Counted from the first letter of the stretch, positions 10,255 to 22,290 are shown. The stretch: DNA of 64,000 nucleotides from Mortierella sp. BCC40632 (GCA_011634665.1 WAEK01000013.1:666501-730500); one strand, 5' to 3'. Notes: generated by a model from the sequence alone, not told the origin. Made by a program: numbers and translations.

Positions 10255-10671
10255 ATGAGCTCAATCTTCTGGCTAATCTTATTAGTCGCCAGCTGTTTAC
10301 TCTTTGACATAGTGCAATCAATATCTTGCGAATGTACTTACGGGACAACGGTCAAGCACAACGAAGCCTTACTTATCAATTCCGTTACTTCAAGCAAAGG
10401 ACTACACGATTTCAACAATCACGAAAAAATATCATTCAACAAACATTGTGTCGGCAACAAGCTCATCGAGACAAGGCTAAGTACAACCGACAGGGCAATT
10501 TTCCTAAACACTATCAACCCCAAATCTTCTGACAAAGACATTACAGCAGCGTTTTGCGGTTGCATTCGTCACACATCACTCAGAGATAAAAAGAAAAACT
10601 CTTTTGTGACCTGTAAATGGGATCCAGACACACGCCTCAAAACCATAGTATGCCAATCGTGCAAAATGTGA
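10255..10671 (+). CDS. Small secreted cysteine-rich protein
   Basis: 138 residues in one exon. Residues 1-22 form a clear signal peptide (WLILLVASCLLFDIVQS core), so the mature part is about 116 residues. That part carries eight cysteines, arranged as a CEC pair, one single, a FCGC pair, one single, and a VCQSC pair, enough for four disulfides. Charged, lysine-rich segments alternate with the cysteine pairs and there is no transmembrane segment after the signal. No known family is recognised. Size, secretion signal and even cysteine count are typical of fungal small secreted proteins, including effector-like ones, but that role is inference. It lies between the two ~1 kb direct repeats with no close gene neighbours. 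Confidence 0.6.
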   Translation: MSSIFWLILLVASCLLFDIVQSISCECTYGTTVKHNEALLINSVTSSKGLHDFNNHEKISFNKHCVGNKLIETRLSTTDRAIFLNTINPKSSDKDITAAFCGCIRHTSLRDKKKNSFVTCKWDPDTRLKTIVCQSCKM

Positions 10672-11803
10672 TCAGCACACAGGCTCCAGCACACTTTTTT
10701 CCATCGGCAGCAAATACCTAACGATAACACCTTCGCAGTTGTCCATCCATTTTTTGAACCGATAATCCTTAGATTCAGTGATTCTAAGCAATAAATTGGG
10801 TCAATCGATTTTATATCTCTGACACAAATTCCATTAATTACCTATCCCTGCCTCAAGATGTGGGATTCATTAAAAGGATAAAACTCCTTTATGTTTGTTG
10901 GCCAAACAGACTTGAATAAAAGAGGGTCGATTGATGCTCTATTTTAATTGATGTCCTTTACTGGTTTGTAGCAGCCAAGCGTTTATAGCGACATTGCTTT
11001 TTTTTGATCCTCTTCTACTTGCAAGAGAATTCATTGTGATGCATTTGGCTAGTATGTTCACTACATGAGCAAATGTTGGCATGTATACAGGAATCCTTTA
11101 GAAAGCCAAGCTGACCTTATTCTACTGGACATGTAGCGAGAACTGGGCAGCTTCTCAAAATAAAAAGGGAGGAGGGAAGAGGAGGAGGGAAAGGAAAAAG
11201 GGCAGATTCGTCTACCGTTCATCCCCGTACGTAGGAGGCTAGGAATAGCACACTCAACTCTGGCCAAAGTGGCCACCAGCACGGCCACACGACAGTACTA
11301 TCCTACATGGTTCCTGGGTAATCTAAAATGCAGGGTTCATTTTTTTTTCTCAAGGACCAAATTGGAGTTGGGCACCAAGGCAAGTCATCGAACCAGATTG
11401 CATGTATTGGGAGCAAGCACTTCCAAAACATAATACAGCCTCCGCAGTGTGAACGATAGGTTACAACGTGGATAGTGAGTATTGAGCCAGCTGAAGATTG
11501 CAACCAGCTCAATCAACTCAAGATCGGCCGTCTTGATTTATTTCAAACTCGCCCTTCCAGTATGGAGAATATGTAAGTAGTCAGGCAAACACTATGAACA
11601 AATAGCTGGGCTCGCATATTGAGCAAATGGTGTGAACTCGCTTAGGGATCCGCTATAGTAGACCTCTAGTTTTCAAAGACTGCTTGGTGAGACTTCTAGT
11701 TAATATTGGTTTGCGTGTTGCTTGATACCTAAAGGATAGAAAGCCTACAAGAAAAAAAAAAAAAAAGCAAAGATCATGCATGCTTATTTTTTTTTTTTTT
11801 TTA
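10672..11803. other. Intergenic, no supportable gene
   Basis: AT-rich sequence with no long or conserved-looking frame. The short frames at 11061-11512 (-) have no splice-consistent continuation or recognisable motif. Confidence 0.5.
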
Positions 11804-12810
11804 CACTCTACCATATCCTTGACTGTGAAAAGGAACGTTTATTAGTTTACCAAACAACACGTCCTTGTCTATCAAACTACACAGGTACGGACCTTTCGTC
11901 CAATCACTTCTTTTGTCCTCCCAGAAAAACGGGGAAAATGGAAGCTGAATCGCCACTGGTCTATTTCGCTCACCTCCCCGCTTATTTCTTTCTGCACAGC
12001 AGTTTTTGGTTTCTCGCATACCGATGGAGGTTGTGTGTGGGTGTGGGTGAGGGGTGAGGTGTTTCTTCCCCGAAATTCTTTTCGGGAAAGAGAGTTGCTT
12101 CCTACTTTCTCCACTCTCTGGATTCATCGAAACCCCCCCCAATAATCGATTCTAACTCATCTGAAACCCAAGGTTGTCTCCACTCTTGGAGCCAAAAAAG
12201 AAAGAAACTAAAGACTCAATCTACATACCCAGTGTTTGAACCAGTAGCAGTGGAGATGTTGTAGGGTTTTGGAGTAGTTCTCATGAACCTATTGGCCATT
12301 TTTTTTTCTATGGTCGCGTGCACTACGTAAAAAAAGAAAGAAAGAAAGAAAGAAAGGAAAACGTGCTCCCTTCCTGTCTGACTTGAAAACTCCTCCCCAC
12401 CGAACTTCCTCCTCCTCCTCCCCCTAGGGGTGGGAGAGACCCAGTAGGTCGGTAGAGAACAACAGCAATAATAATCAAAATGGGCACTAAATAGAAGAGA
12501 GGCCCCAGAGACAATCCTTAATCCTACATGTAGAGAAAGAAGAAAACTCGAACCGCAACCAATAGAACCATTGAACCACTTTACCCCTCCGTAGGAATGA
12601 GAGGTCATCTAGCCCAAGTGATCTCTTGCTGGAGCATTGAGTCTCTCCCTCCTTCCATACGATATATGAAATAATAATAACAATAATAGTAGAAGGTAGC
12701 CAGGATTATGGAATAGGATTACGGTCGGGTATGGGTGTTGAATCACTGAGGACCTCAGGCTAAATGCTGACATCTTGAGTTTAGATTTCGAGAGCCTTAG
12801 AGTCTGGTCC
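11804..12810 (+). repeat. Dispersed repeat, copy B (about 1 kb)
   Basis: Second copy of the repeat at 6640-7650, same orientation. It differs by an extra 78 bp (12460-12537) that ends in the octamer GTAGAGAA, which also stands directly before it (12452-12459). Copy A carries the octamer once at the same site. The (GAAA)n tract and C-rich block are shorter here. A short minus-strand frame (MANRFMRTTPKPYN...) is the same in both copies. Confidence 0.8.
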
Positions 12811-12881
12811 TAATAGGAATGCATGATAATTCCACTAGGACTTTGGATAGCTTCATACATTTATAAACCAAGAATGATAAC

Positions 12882-12919
<38 letters not shown>

Positions 12920-13030
12920 TTATTTTTTATTCAACAAAAAGAGGGTAAGTAATTTCTAACAGGAGAGAGAGAAAAGTATATGCATAGAGAGAGAGGAGGG
13001 AGAGAGAAAAAAGGGGGTGGGGATAGTTCT
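12811..13030. other. Short intergenic with a poly-T of about 35
   Basis: A homopolymer T run at about 12884-12918 and a GA-rich stretch downstream of the carnitine acetyltransferase stop codon. No gene. Confidence 0.6.
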
Positions 13031-15944
13031 TTACAACTTTGACTTGGGTGCCTCCAAAAGAGTCTGCTCAAACAAGGTCCTCATCTCCGTGGCAGCCTCC
13101 TTCAAGTAGTGGTGAAGACGCTCGGGGTGCATCTCCTTCAAAGAGGCAACGTTGAAGCTGAGGTTGTTCTCGTTGACCATGTAGGCAACTCCGTAACCAT
13201 CAGGGACAACCTCTCCCCATCCATATCCATCAAACTGCTCACCCGACAACTGCGAGGTCGACAAGTTCCAGTGGCTCGAGCGGCTAAAGACCTCCTGAGT
13301 GAACATCTCGGGCTTGGCCTCGTGCGACTTGAGCGAAAGTCTCAGACCCAAAAGATGACGGTCGCAGCCCTTGCCCTCAACAGCGCTGGCCATGTACGAA
13401 ACGTGCGAGTCAAGAGCCTTCTTGAACAAAGAGGTCTTCTCCTCAGCAGTGGCATGGGGGTTCTCCATGGACTTGACCCAGGCAACCGAGTCGGTGCTGA
13501 CCGTGCGGCAGGTCTCGGTACGGCCGTGCTGGAACTTACGGACCTGAGCAGACTCGTAGGTAGGGCGGGAAACACCGTGCATCTTGAAGTAGGCGAGCTG
13601 GATGATCATCTGAACATAGGCATCGGGCGAGCACTTGAACTTCTTGATCAAGCCCTTGCCATAGCCCTCGTAGTTCTGGACATGGAGACCGTGCTTGGCA
13701 ATCAACTCATCAAAGTTCTTCTCCGAGGCCTCGATCGCCTTGGCGACTCCAGTGTTGAGGGCAAAGTTGAGCTTCTCGGGCTTGGTAAGGGTGGACGAGA
13801 CAGTGGCCGATCCGTGGTCGATCTTGTTCTGGGCCAAGGTCGTGCAGACATAGTCGTTCAAGCGGCAGGTAGGGGTGCCATCCATGGTCGAGTGCTACAA
13901 AAGAGAGAAAAAAGGAAAAGAAAAATAGGGTAAGTGATCTGGAGTGTCGATATGGCACTAGATCTGGACAGCATCCTCAGGAAGAAAAAAAAACAACAAC
14001 AACAACCTACCTCGCCAATGAAACCAGCCTTGCCGTTCTCAAAGACAATGAACTGAAGAGCCTTGTCAAAGAAGCGGTTGCGGCCATCACCGTGCCAGCA
14101 AGCGCGAGAGACCTCGTCGCGGGTGACGGGGCTCGTGTCGTCGAGGCAGAGAAGGAAGACCGAAGACTCGATCTTGCGGAGGAGCTCCTCGTTGTGAGAG
14201 CCAGCGTTGATGAGAGCCTTGCGGTTCTATTAAGGGGAAGAGAGAGATAGACAGAGAGAGAGAGAAGAGAATTCATCGACAAGGACAGAAAAGTGGTTAG
14301 CCATCTTAGCTCTGCTGGGACGGGATTCCTTTTTTCCCGGGACCGTCACTCAATGGAGATGACGGTCGTTTAGATCCCCATGTGTCTGCCCAAACAGCGA
14401 CTACCCCGAGAAGAAAAGAGAGTGCACAATCGATGGAGCCCTTTTTTTTTCTCTCCATGAAAAATAAAAGCACGTCACAGATCACTGCGTCTGAAGAATA
14501 ACTCAGGGACCAATGTGTGTACATCCTGAAGTGAATATACCGACGAACAATCCAAAGACCGATCCGCGCGTGCTACTTGCGAGCGGCGACCCCACCATCC
14601 TTCCCCTCGTGCCACGACCAACCGACCCACTGACCGACCGACCGCTCCGTCCGACCGGCCAGCCCACAGTAACGATGGTCGCTCTCAAAGGATCAAGCAT
14701 CCTTCTTGACAGATCTGTCGCTTTGGAAGGTACTCTGTTCTTCATCTCAGGATCCTTTTTCTCTCTTATTTTTTTTTTCCTAACCCCAACTCGCCCTCGA
14801 GCCCATTGACACATGAAAAAAAAGAAAAAAAAAGAGTAAAAGCATTTTCAATTACCTCAGTCCAGATGTCACGGTTGTCCGAGGTCAAGGCTCCAATGGA
14901 AGGCTCCTTGCGGTCACCAGCCAACTTGACAATCTCATCCAACTGGGCCTCAATGTCGACAGTGCTCAACATCTTGCCATCCTTGATCAGATCAAAGACA
15001 AAGAACTGGTTGTGACGGACAACGGCCACATGGTTGTTCTTGGCAGGGTCAAAGGCCAACTCAAAGTCCGAAGGCTTGGCGGGGTAACGGCAAGCATTGA
15101 ACATGTACTTGTAGGTCGAAGAATCCAAAGGAGACTTCTTGGCCATCTCAGGTGCCAAAGTCTCATCCACAACCTGACGACGGAAATCCATGGCGGCCTG
15201 GATAATGGCAGCAGCACGCTGTGTGGGCTTCTTGCGAAGACGATCATCCTTGTAAGCATAAAAGTAGGAGACATAGATGACAACGGGGTCGCGGTATCCA
15301 AAGTAGGCCAAGTCGTTCCACCAATCCTCGAGCCAGTTGACCGTCTTGGGGTCATTGGCCTTGGCAAGCAAACGCTTCTGGAGCTCCTCACCCATACCAC
15401 CGGGCTTCTGGAATTCAGCAACGGCGGCCGAGGTCTTTGCAAAGTCCTCGTCGTTCAAGAGAGGACGAACGGACTTGAGGTAACGAGCGCAGGTCTCGTC
15501 CAAAGTGGGGACAGGGAGCTTGGGAAGCGCAGTGTCGTAGCGGTAAAGAGGACCCTTGGACATGTCGGGCTGACCCAAGCCGGCGGGGGCAGCGGCCGCG
15601 GCGGTGTAGTTTCTGTAGAGCATGGTAGAGAGGATCTATTTCCGGATGAGATGGAAAGGGGAGTAGTGGATTTTTTTTTTTTTTTTTGGGAGGGTTAGCA
15701 TTGCGTTGATGGCAATGGAGTTTGAGTTTGAAAGGTTCGATTCGTGTCCATGAAGATGTCCTGATTCCGCAATTGTGTCTTTCTCTTTCTATTAGTTTGT
15801 CGGTTGGATCCATTTCGAGTTGAAGGCTGGGAGAGGATCCTGTTCCTGGTAGGAGATTACCTTTGGCTGCTGGGGCTTGAGGTTAGTCTTCAACGAGTTG
15901 AGCAAGAACGGACGAGAGACAGAGGCCAAGGCGCGAAAAGACAT
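13031..15944 (-). CDS. Carnitine O-acetyltransferase, dual mitochondrial/peroxisomal
   Basis: It transfers acetyl groups between CoA and carnitine, moving acetyl units from peroxisomes into mitochondria. Four exons join in phase: 15944-15861, 15635-14856, 14226-14011 and 13894-13031, giving 647 residues (family about 620-670). The catalytic histidine is residue 361 in GFIGEHSTMDGTP, split by an intron just before His. Other family blocks are WWNDLAYFGYRDPVVIYVSYFY, DDTSPVTRDEVSRACWHGDG and GYGWGEVVPDGYGVAYMV. The first exon encodes a basic, Ser/Arg/Leu-rich presequence (MSFRALASVSRPFLLNSLK) that looks mitochondrial. The last three residues are SKL, a classical PTS1. A second Met (MLYRNYT, codon at 15623) just inside exon 2 could start a form without the presequence. 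Intron 2 is unusually long (629 nt). Confidence 0.94.
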
Positions 15945-16028
15945 GAAGGAAAGAAGTGAAGAGAAAGAGAGAGAGAAGAAAGAGAGAGAAAGAGGCAAAG
16001 GAGTCAAGAGTGGGGAGTGGTCGGAGGC

Positions 16029-16034
16029 TTTATA
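16029..16034 (-). promoter_or_regulatory. TATA-like box upstream of carnitine acetyltransferase
   Basis: On the minus strand this reads TATAAA, 85 bp upstream of the first ATG (15944), with a GA/CT-rich leader between. It would serve the long, mitochondrial-presequence transcript. Confidence 0.4.
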
Positions 16035-16554
16035 AAAAAAAAAAAGAGCCGAGCGGGTTCAGTCAGCGAGCGCGAGTTCAAAAAAGAAGGAGTGGAGAAT
16101 GACGGATGGGGATGGAATGAGAAGAGAGGAAGAGGACGGACAGCAACGGAACAAAGGACGGTTTTTATTCTCTCACGGGCATCATTTCATCTCACTCACT
16201 CTCTCTATCCCAATTTATCACCTTCCCTGCGTATTGGCGTATTGGCCAGCAACGGCCAGGCACCGTCCGATCCCTGCACCTGTATGCATTCCCTTGATGT
16301 TTGTCCCATCCACTCTTTTCACACAAACACATGCCCCTCCTAGAGACAAACATTCCTCTCTCACACATACAGCAATAGCATGCTTTATTTAAAAATGTCT
16401 CAATGATCGAATGGATTGCATCAACGCGCTCATTTGCATCTCCATGCGAACACTTGAGCATTCTCCGCTAGAGACAAATCTATTTGTCCTCTCAGCTCTT
16501 CTATCGTTCCTCACATGACTAGTATAGAGTATTCTATCCAATACAATCTGTGTC

Positions 16555-16555
<1 letters not shown>

Positions 16556-16593
<38 letters not shown>
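16556..16593 (+). repeat. (AG)n microsatellite
   Basis: About 19 uninterrupted AG units in intergenic DNA. Confidence 0.95.
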
Positions 16594-16600
<7 letters not shown>

Positions 16601-17631
16601 GTGGAGACTGAAGATGCGGGCAAAGACACAAAGACAGGACCACTATTGGGGGGATCGAGCGAGCATGTCCCTTTCTCTTACCCAAAAAAATAGAAAAGCT
16701 TGTTCACACCTCGCTTCCTCATTTCTCCACAATCCCAGGGCCATTAAAAAAAAAAAAACTTTCTTTCTCTTTTCTACCACTGCCCGTTCGTCCTGCAGAC
16801 CATAAACCTGAGCACTGACTTCAAATAAAAACTGAACAAAGTGCCCGTCCACTAAGGAAAAAATCGGAGCAAAAAAAAAAAAAAAAAAAAAAAAAGCCTT
16901 TTTTTTTTTTTTTGCCCACGGTTCAGAGAACTGTGTTCAATAGGTCTAGAGTATGTAGTGGGTAGAAAGAAGGCCTCACAGAGAACCCAGAGACTCCTCT
17001 GAGAGAGAGAGAGAGATCAATGACCTCACAAGTCACCCCTCCGCTTGGGGTTCCTATTTCTTCCATTTCTCCCCAGACGCGTTATCCTTCTCCCCTCCCC
17101 TTGTAGCTACCCTCTTGTTTTCATTCCCTCTCCATCGTTTGGGCGCAGGAACCAAAGGTGGATTGTTTATCTCTTTGTCAATGCTCTTCCGAGTAGTTGG
17201 CTACTCCATCCAGCCAGAGAGAGCAATAGGTTGACTTTCCATGTCCCCTCGCCTCCCCCCTTCCCCATTGTTGGAGGACGTTCATCGGGAGATCACGAAA
17301 CTATTTCGTCCGCTTGGATGACTCCACTTGAAAAAAGAAAAAGTTTGGCAGTGTCCCCTTATATCTTTCATTCCGTTGCATTGTCTTGACGAGTGCCCTC
17401 CTTCCTTCATCCCCCCTTGTGTATCCCAAAGGGAATAGGACCCATGTGGTAGTGAAAGATAGTCGAGTGAATACAAGAGAAATGGAAAGAAAAGGAAGGA
17501 GGTGGGGAGTGAAAGGAAAAACCCAGGATGGAAGTAACCTTTGTTGTTCCTTCGGATCGTCGTTTGTAACCCTTTCTTCGACTGTTGGGAAATCCTCCGA
17601 TTGGTGAGTCTTGACCGCGTGAAAAGAAAAG

Positions 17632-17668
<37 letters not shown>

Positions 17669-18467
17669 GAGAGTAGTTAAAAGTGTAAAAGGAAATAGAC
17701 AAACAGAGAGAGGAGGACGAGTTTATTGTCAAAAAGGAGAAGAGGGTGGAAGAGGACGCAAAATGAAGAGGAAAAGCAGGACATGTTTCCCAAAAGTAAA
17801 TAATATACACCATTATACAAAGTACGAAAAAAAAAAAAAAAAAATGGGCATGAGAACTACTCGCACACCCACGTTTCAACATTTAGCAGACTAGACGAGC
17901 GAAACAAACAATCAGTTAAAAAAAAAATAGCAAAGCAAGTGAGGTATGAACAACTTGACATTGATGAGAGGGAGGAATACGAGTCGTAAGAAAATGTTGG
18001 GGGGGCAGAAGGTAAAAAAAAAAAAAATGATAGGATGAGCTGTTAAATGATGGAGGAAAAAAAAAGGTGAAGGTGTGCAAGAAAAAATATAAGAACAAGG
18101 AGCGGCGGTCATCTCTTTTTATATTACGGATTCATCAGGCCTTTGACGCGAATCTTCGGAAAGATGTCCGTTCTGTTTCCACTTTTTTTTGTTTTTCTCT
18201 CTGCTGCTCGGAAGAAGCATTGGCTTTGGATTGGTTACGGAAAATGTCGCTCTAGAAGGTGAGAGTGCGAAGAAAGAAAAGAAAAGAGGCAAATGGTGGA
18301 TTCAGTGAGCTGTATGAAAGAGAAGCCCATGAGCAGGCCGTGATTAGAGTCGAGTTGTCGGATTGGATAGTCAATCCCCAGCGTATCCAGCGACTCCACC
18401 TTCGAAAAAAGTTGCCCATTCCCTATATTCGCCTTACCTTCCGACTTCAATGCGCAAACTTCCGATT

Positions 18468-21255
18468 CTACACGCGGAGGCCTTCCTCTTCGTGCCGGTT
18501 GACTCCGCCCGACTGTAGGAGTGGCTGGTCATGTTGGTCGTCTCCTCGACTCAATAAATGGCGATCCTCTTCAAGTTCACTCGCTGTGACCTTTGTTGAG
18601 TCGGCATCAAACATAACGATCTTCTTGTTCTTGGAAGGTGGTTTGGGTGAAGCTGCTGGAGATGGCTTAAGCGAATTGATTGCGATGTGGTCGTCGTCAT
18701 CTTCAAGAACAAACGCGCTTGTCGGTGGGGACTCAGGGCTCAAGGCAGTATCTTGTTCAGTCAAAGCGCCAGACTTTTTGGTAGGCGATCCAATGTCTCC
18801 GTCGCCGTGATCTGATCCACTGTGTCGTTCGCCGCGTTCGGCTTCATCAAGATCCACCATTGCCAATCCAACATATCCAGATGATCCCGGTCGGACAGCT
18901 GTTTGTCCGCGTCGAACAGAGCTAGAGCCTCCATCCATTGAGTTGCGGCCGTCATCATCATCCTCGAAAATAGCTCCTGTCAGCACAGCCTCATCATATG
19001 CGACCGTCCATGAGAGATAGATCAATCGCAGGAGAACAGCCAAGAAAGGCCCGTTATAGAGTAAGACGTCGACAATGATTTCCAGTGGTATCAAGATTTG
19101 GATCGTGTCACGATGAACGTTGCATAGTTCGAGCAGCATATAGTGAACGGGGATATAGAGAATGCAAAGGTACCACTATTATGTTGGAAAGGATGCAGGA
19201 ATTGAGAGTGAATACGCTGCTACTGGATGGCAATTGGTACTTTACACTCTCCAGCCTTGCTCCTTGATCAGATTGTAAAAGACTTTTAATAATAACGGCG
19301 GAATCTTACCTTGTATTGCCAGAGGTCTCTCGGAAACTTGCCAAAAAAGACAACACCGCTCTGGGCTGGCCTTGTCACGACATGGAAAAGTAGAATCATC
19401 CCGAGGACATACCAGAGCTGGGTGGTCATCCAGCGAATGACAGTTGTGGCCACATCAAAGAAGTGAGCGGGGTCCTTCCAGCCCCGAAGCATGTAGAGGA
19501 TGTTGGAGCAGAGTGTCAACCCAGAAGCGAGGATACATACGCCTCCAACGAACCGATAATTCCTTGCCTTGGGTGCAGGAAGCAGAGCTATAGTAGGTAC
19601 AAATGACGCGTTTATGATTAGGTCCAAGGTGGTATACTTTGGAAGAGGATGATTTCTCCCCCTTGTACTCTTGTCATTTCCGTTTTACTCTACCTTTGGC
19701 GATGGATTCGTTTGTGAGATGTAATCGGTTGCTAATTTTAAAAAAAGACAAATAAGAAAGTGATCTTGATGAGTCTGCAAGTCCCACTGATCAAAGAGTC
19801 CCTCTCAAACAGGATACTCCAGAATATAAATATACCTTTTGCGACGAAAGTAAATAAAGAGTCCAATCATGACTACAATATCAAAGACAGGGCCTAGGAA
19901 GATTGAGATCTATGGAGGAGGGAGAGAAGGCATTGAGTGAGTAGACGGGCTTGACCAGCCTGTGACGAACACACACACACATGCACACATGCACACACAC
20001 AGCCCAAGTTGCTCCTCCAGCCTCAGCTTTTTTTTTTTCTTGTTGTATCCAAAAAAGCCCTTTTCCTTTTTTTTCACCACTGCGCCTCTTGGCTCATGGA
20101 CCGTGCAGGGGTTCATTAGGATTAAATAATGTGCGACGCTAATAATAATAATAAATAATCATGGACGTTTGGGTTGATGTCTCCACCTTCAGTACTTCCC
20201 CCCTCTCCCCATGAGTCTACTAGAAACACTTTCTGTGCTCAACTTTTTTTTGTTCGGAGAGAGTGAGGAGTAATCATGCAGAAGAGTGTTATGTTGCAGG
20301 TCGGGGCCAGGAATAAAGTAAGCGGTGAGGATGAAACTTGGGTGGTGTCGACTCTATTTTTCTTTGCTGGTTGAACATCTCAGAGCCAGCTGCAAATGGG
20401 GCATTCCACACAACACAAACACGCGCAATCCATCTCCTCGCACCTGCTCTTCTTTTTCTTTTTTTCTTTTTTTCTTGTTGTTATATGAGGCATGAAGGAG
20501 CACTTTTTGATCGATAATGCCTGATCAAACAAGACCGATGGTTTGGGGTGAAGGGGGTTGGCTGTTGGTTTTTTTTTTTTTTTTTTTTTTTCGGTGGTTG
20601 TCCAATGGTGTCCAAGGGAAGACGCAGGGTGCTGAACAACAAGGCTAGCGTTTTTTTTCTTCTTTCTCTCTCTCCACCCCTCTCTTCATCCTTCTCTCCC
20701 TCTGGACAAACATCAAGAAAAGAAAAGAAAGGAGAGAGGGGTGGGGATAAAAAAAAAGGTGCCCTGTAAAAAGAGCCACGAATGCGCACGCTCCACACAA
20801 GGGTCAACAGGGAAGTTTTGATCCCCAAAAGGCCAGCCAGGAGAGAGAGAGAGAGAGAAAAGAGACGCGAGCGTGAGGCAAGCGTGGTTCGTCCCTAGCA
20901 TTTCTTTTTCCCCTTCTTCCTGCATCATTGTCCAGAGTCTCCTGTTGTTGTGCAAAAGCAAAAGAAAAAAAAAACAGAAGGTGGTTCAAAGAGACCCCAA
21001 AAAAAAAAAAAAAAAGTTCCAGGGCAGAGAAGAATCTCGCTGACTTACAAGGCACCCTATATTCGATAATGAGAAGAGAGAGAGAGAGAGAGAGAGAGAT
21101 TAGAGATAGGGATAACGGAGAGAGAGTGAACAAAATCTTGGCGGTCCTGCTCTGCTCTGATCATTGGCATGGACCAGCTCAACATAACACAACACACACA
21201 ACTGATGCACTGATGCACCGGCTCACAAATGCTATCACCCAAAGAAAAGAAAAAT

Positions 21256-21292
<37 letters not shown>

Positions 21293-21558
21293 ACAGCAAT
21301 AGCAATATAGCAACAGCATGGTATAGAAAGAAAGAAAAAAAAGGGGGAGGGGGGGGGGTCCTTACAGAGAATGTAAAAGGTAATCTCCAAAAGACCGACA
21401 CGCATGCGTAGCAGGACCTGGTTTTCCATGATCAGGATCCCAACACCAAGCAAGGCACTGACTAGACTGACATAGCTACGCCAGTCACTGAAGAAAGGTT
21501 TGAAGAATGTGATCACTGCATGAATATGCCTGGACCATTCATCGTAGGTCGAGTCCAT
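18468..21558 (-). CDS. Multi-pass membrane protein with acidic C-terminal tail, unknown function
   Basis: Six exons join in phase to 432 residues: 21558-21366, 21056-21049 (8 nt), 19909-19836, 19731-19694, 19587-19310 and 19175-18468. Seven or eight hydrophobic segments are visible. They include SLVSALLGVGILI, ISIFLGPVFDIVVMIGLFIYF, FVGGVCILASGLTL, LWYVLGMILLFHVV, ILYIPVHYMLL and FLAVLLRLIYLSW. After these comes a hydrophilic tail of about 165 residues rich in Asp, Glu, Ser and Pro. Short N-terminus, about seven spans and a long phosphorylatable tail recall a receptor-like topology, but I see no GPCR or transporter signature and assign no function. The tiny exon is required: without it exon 3 does not continue in the open frame. 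All boundaries are GT-AG. Confidence 0.7.
21256..21310 (+). repeat. (AGCAAC)n/(CAG)-type microsatellite in intron 1
   Basis: An interrupted array of agcaacagcaac words within intron 1 of the membrane-protein gene, followed by a G-rich run (about 21342-21358) next to the 5' splice site. Confidence 0.8.
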
Positions 21559-22290
21559 GACGAGAAGAGTGAGAGAAAGAGAGAGAGAGAAAGTAGGGGG
21601 GAATCGGAGAAGGAATTAGGAAATTAAGAATTGGTTTCGCTAGTGGTGGAAGAGTTGATTTGGCTGCGAAGAAAGGGCTGTTGTTGTTGTTATTGGGCAG
21701 CAACAACAGGAAAGAAAAAAAAATATTATATAAAAGTGTCTCTGAAGTGGAGGAAAAGGGAAGAAAGAAGAGAGAATCAGCACAGAAATGAAAGAAGAAG
21801 AAAAAAAGGAAATGTCGGCGCAGCTGGGGAAGGGGAGGTGAAAAAAAAAAAAGTCTGTGACACGAATGGCCGGTGGAAGAAGGAGAAAGCAAAGAATGTG
21901 AGAGAATGGATGGATAGATGGATAAATGAATAAAATCCCAGGAATGAGAAAGAAAGAAAGAAAGAGAAAGGGAGAAAAAAAAACTATTTGACCCTGTGAA
22001 CGCATCCGTCGTGCCTCTGCAGCATCTTTCTTAGTCCCCTTTGGCTCTTTTTTTTTTTTTTTTTTCTGTGCTCTAACACGGAGAAACCTCTTGGAACCTC
22101 CTCCTCCTCCTCCTTCTCTAGACCTCTCTCTCTCATTCTCTTTCCATTTCGGGTCAAGAAACTCACACCGGTTCAGGCGCGTCCGAGCTTTATCGAGCGA
22201 ATACAAAAAGGGCCTTTCTTTCTTTCTTTTATTATTTTAATATCCCATTCCTTTCCCTCCACCCACCCCATTTTCATAGAGTCCACTTGT
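21559..22290. other. Intergenic, no supportable gene
   Basis: Upstream region of the membrane-protein gene and 3' flank of the arrestin-like gene. Purine-rich with several A-runs; the frames are low-complexity. Confidence 0.55.

Larger units (their letters stand above)
15945..18467. other. Intergenic, 2.5 kb with simple repeats
   Basis: Between the starts of carnitine acetyltransferase (-) and the 3' end of the membrane protein gene (-). It contains an (AG)n array at about 16556-16593, a poly-A run at 16871-16895 directly followed by poly-T, and several A-runs at 17630-18070. Long T/C-rich frames (for example 17301-17882 minus) are translations of low-complexity DNA. No gene is supported. 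Confidence 0.5.

Noticed and set aside
13109..13933. 274-residue ORF antisense to carnitine acetyltransferase
   Set aside because: Shadow of a long conserved exon.
14513..14809. 98-residue plus-strand ORF inside the long carnitine acetyltransferase intron
   Set aside because: Thr/Pro-rich translation of a gaccgacc-type stretch, without conserved sequence.
18235..18450. Extra C-terminal exon for the membrane-protein gene
   Set aside because: The main frame ends cleanly at 18468 and no phase-consistent donor/acceptor pair improves it.
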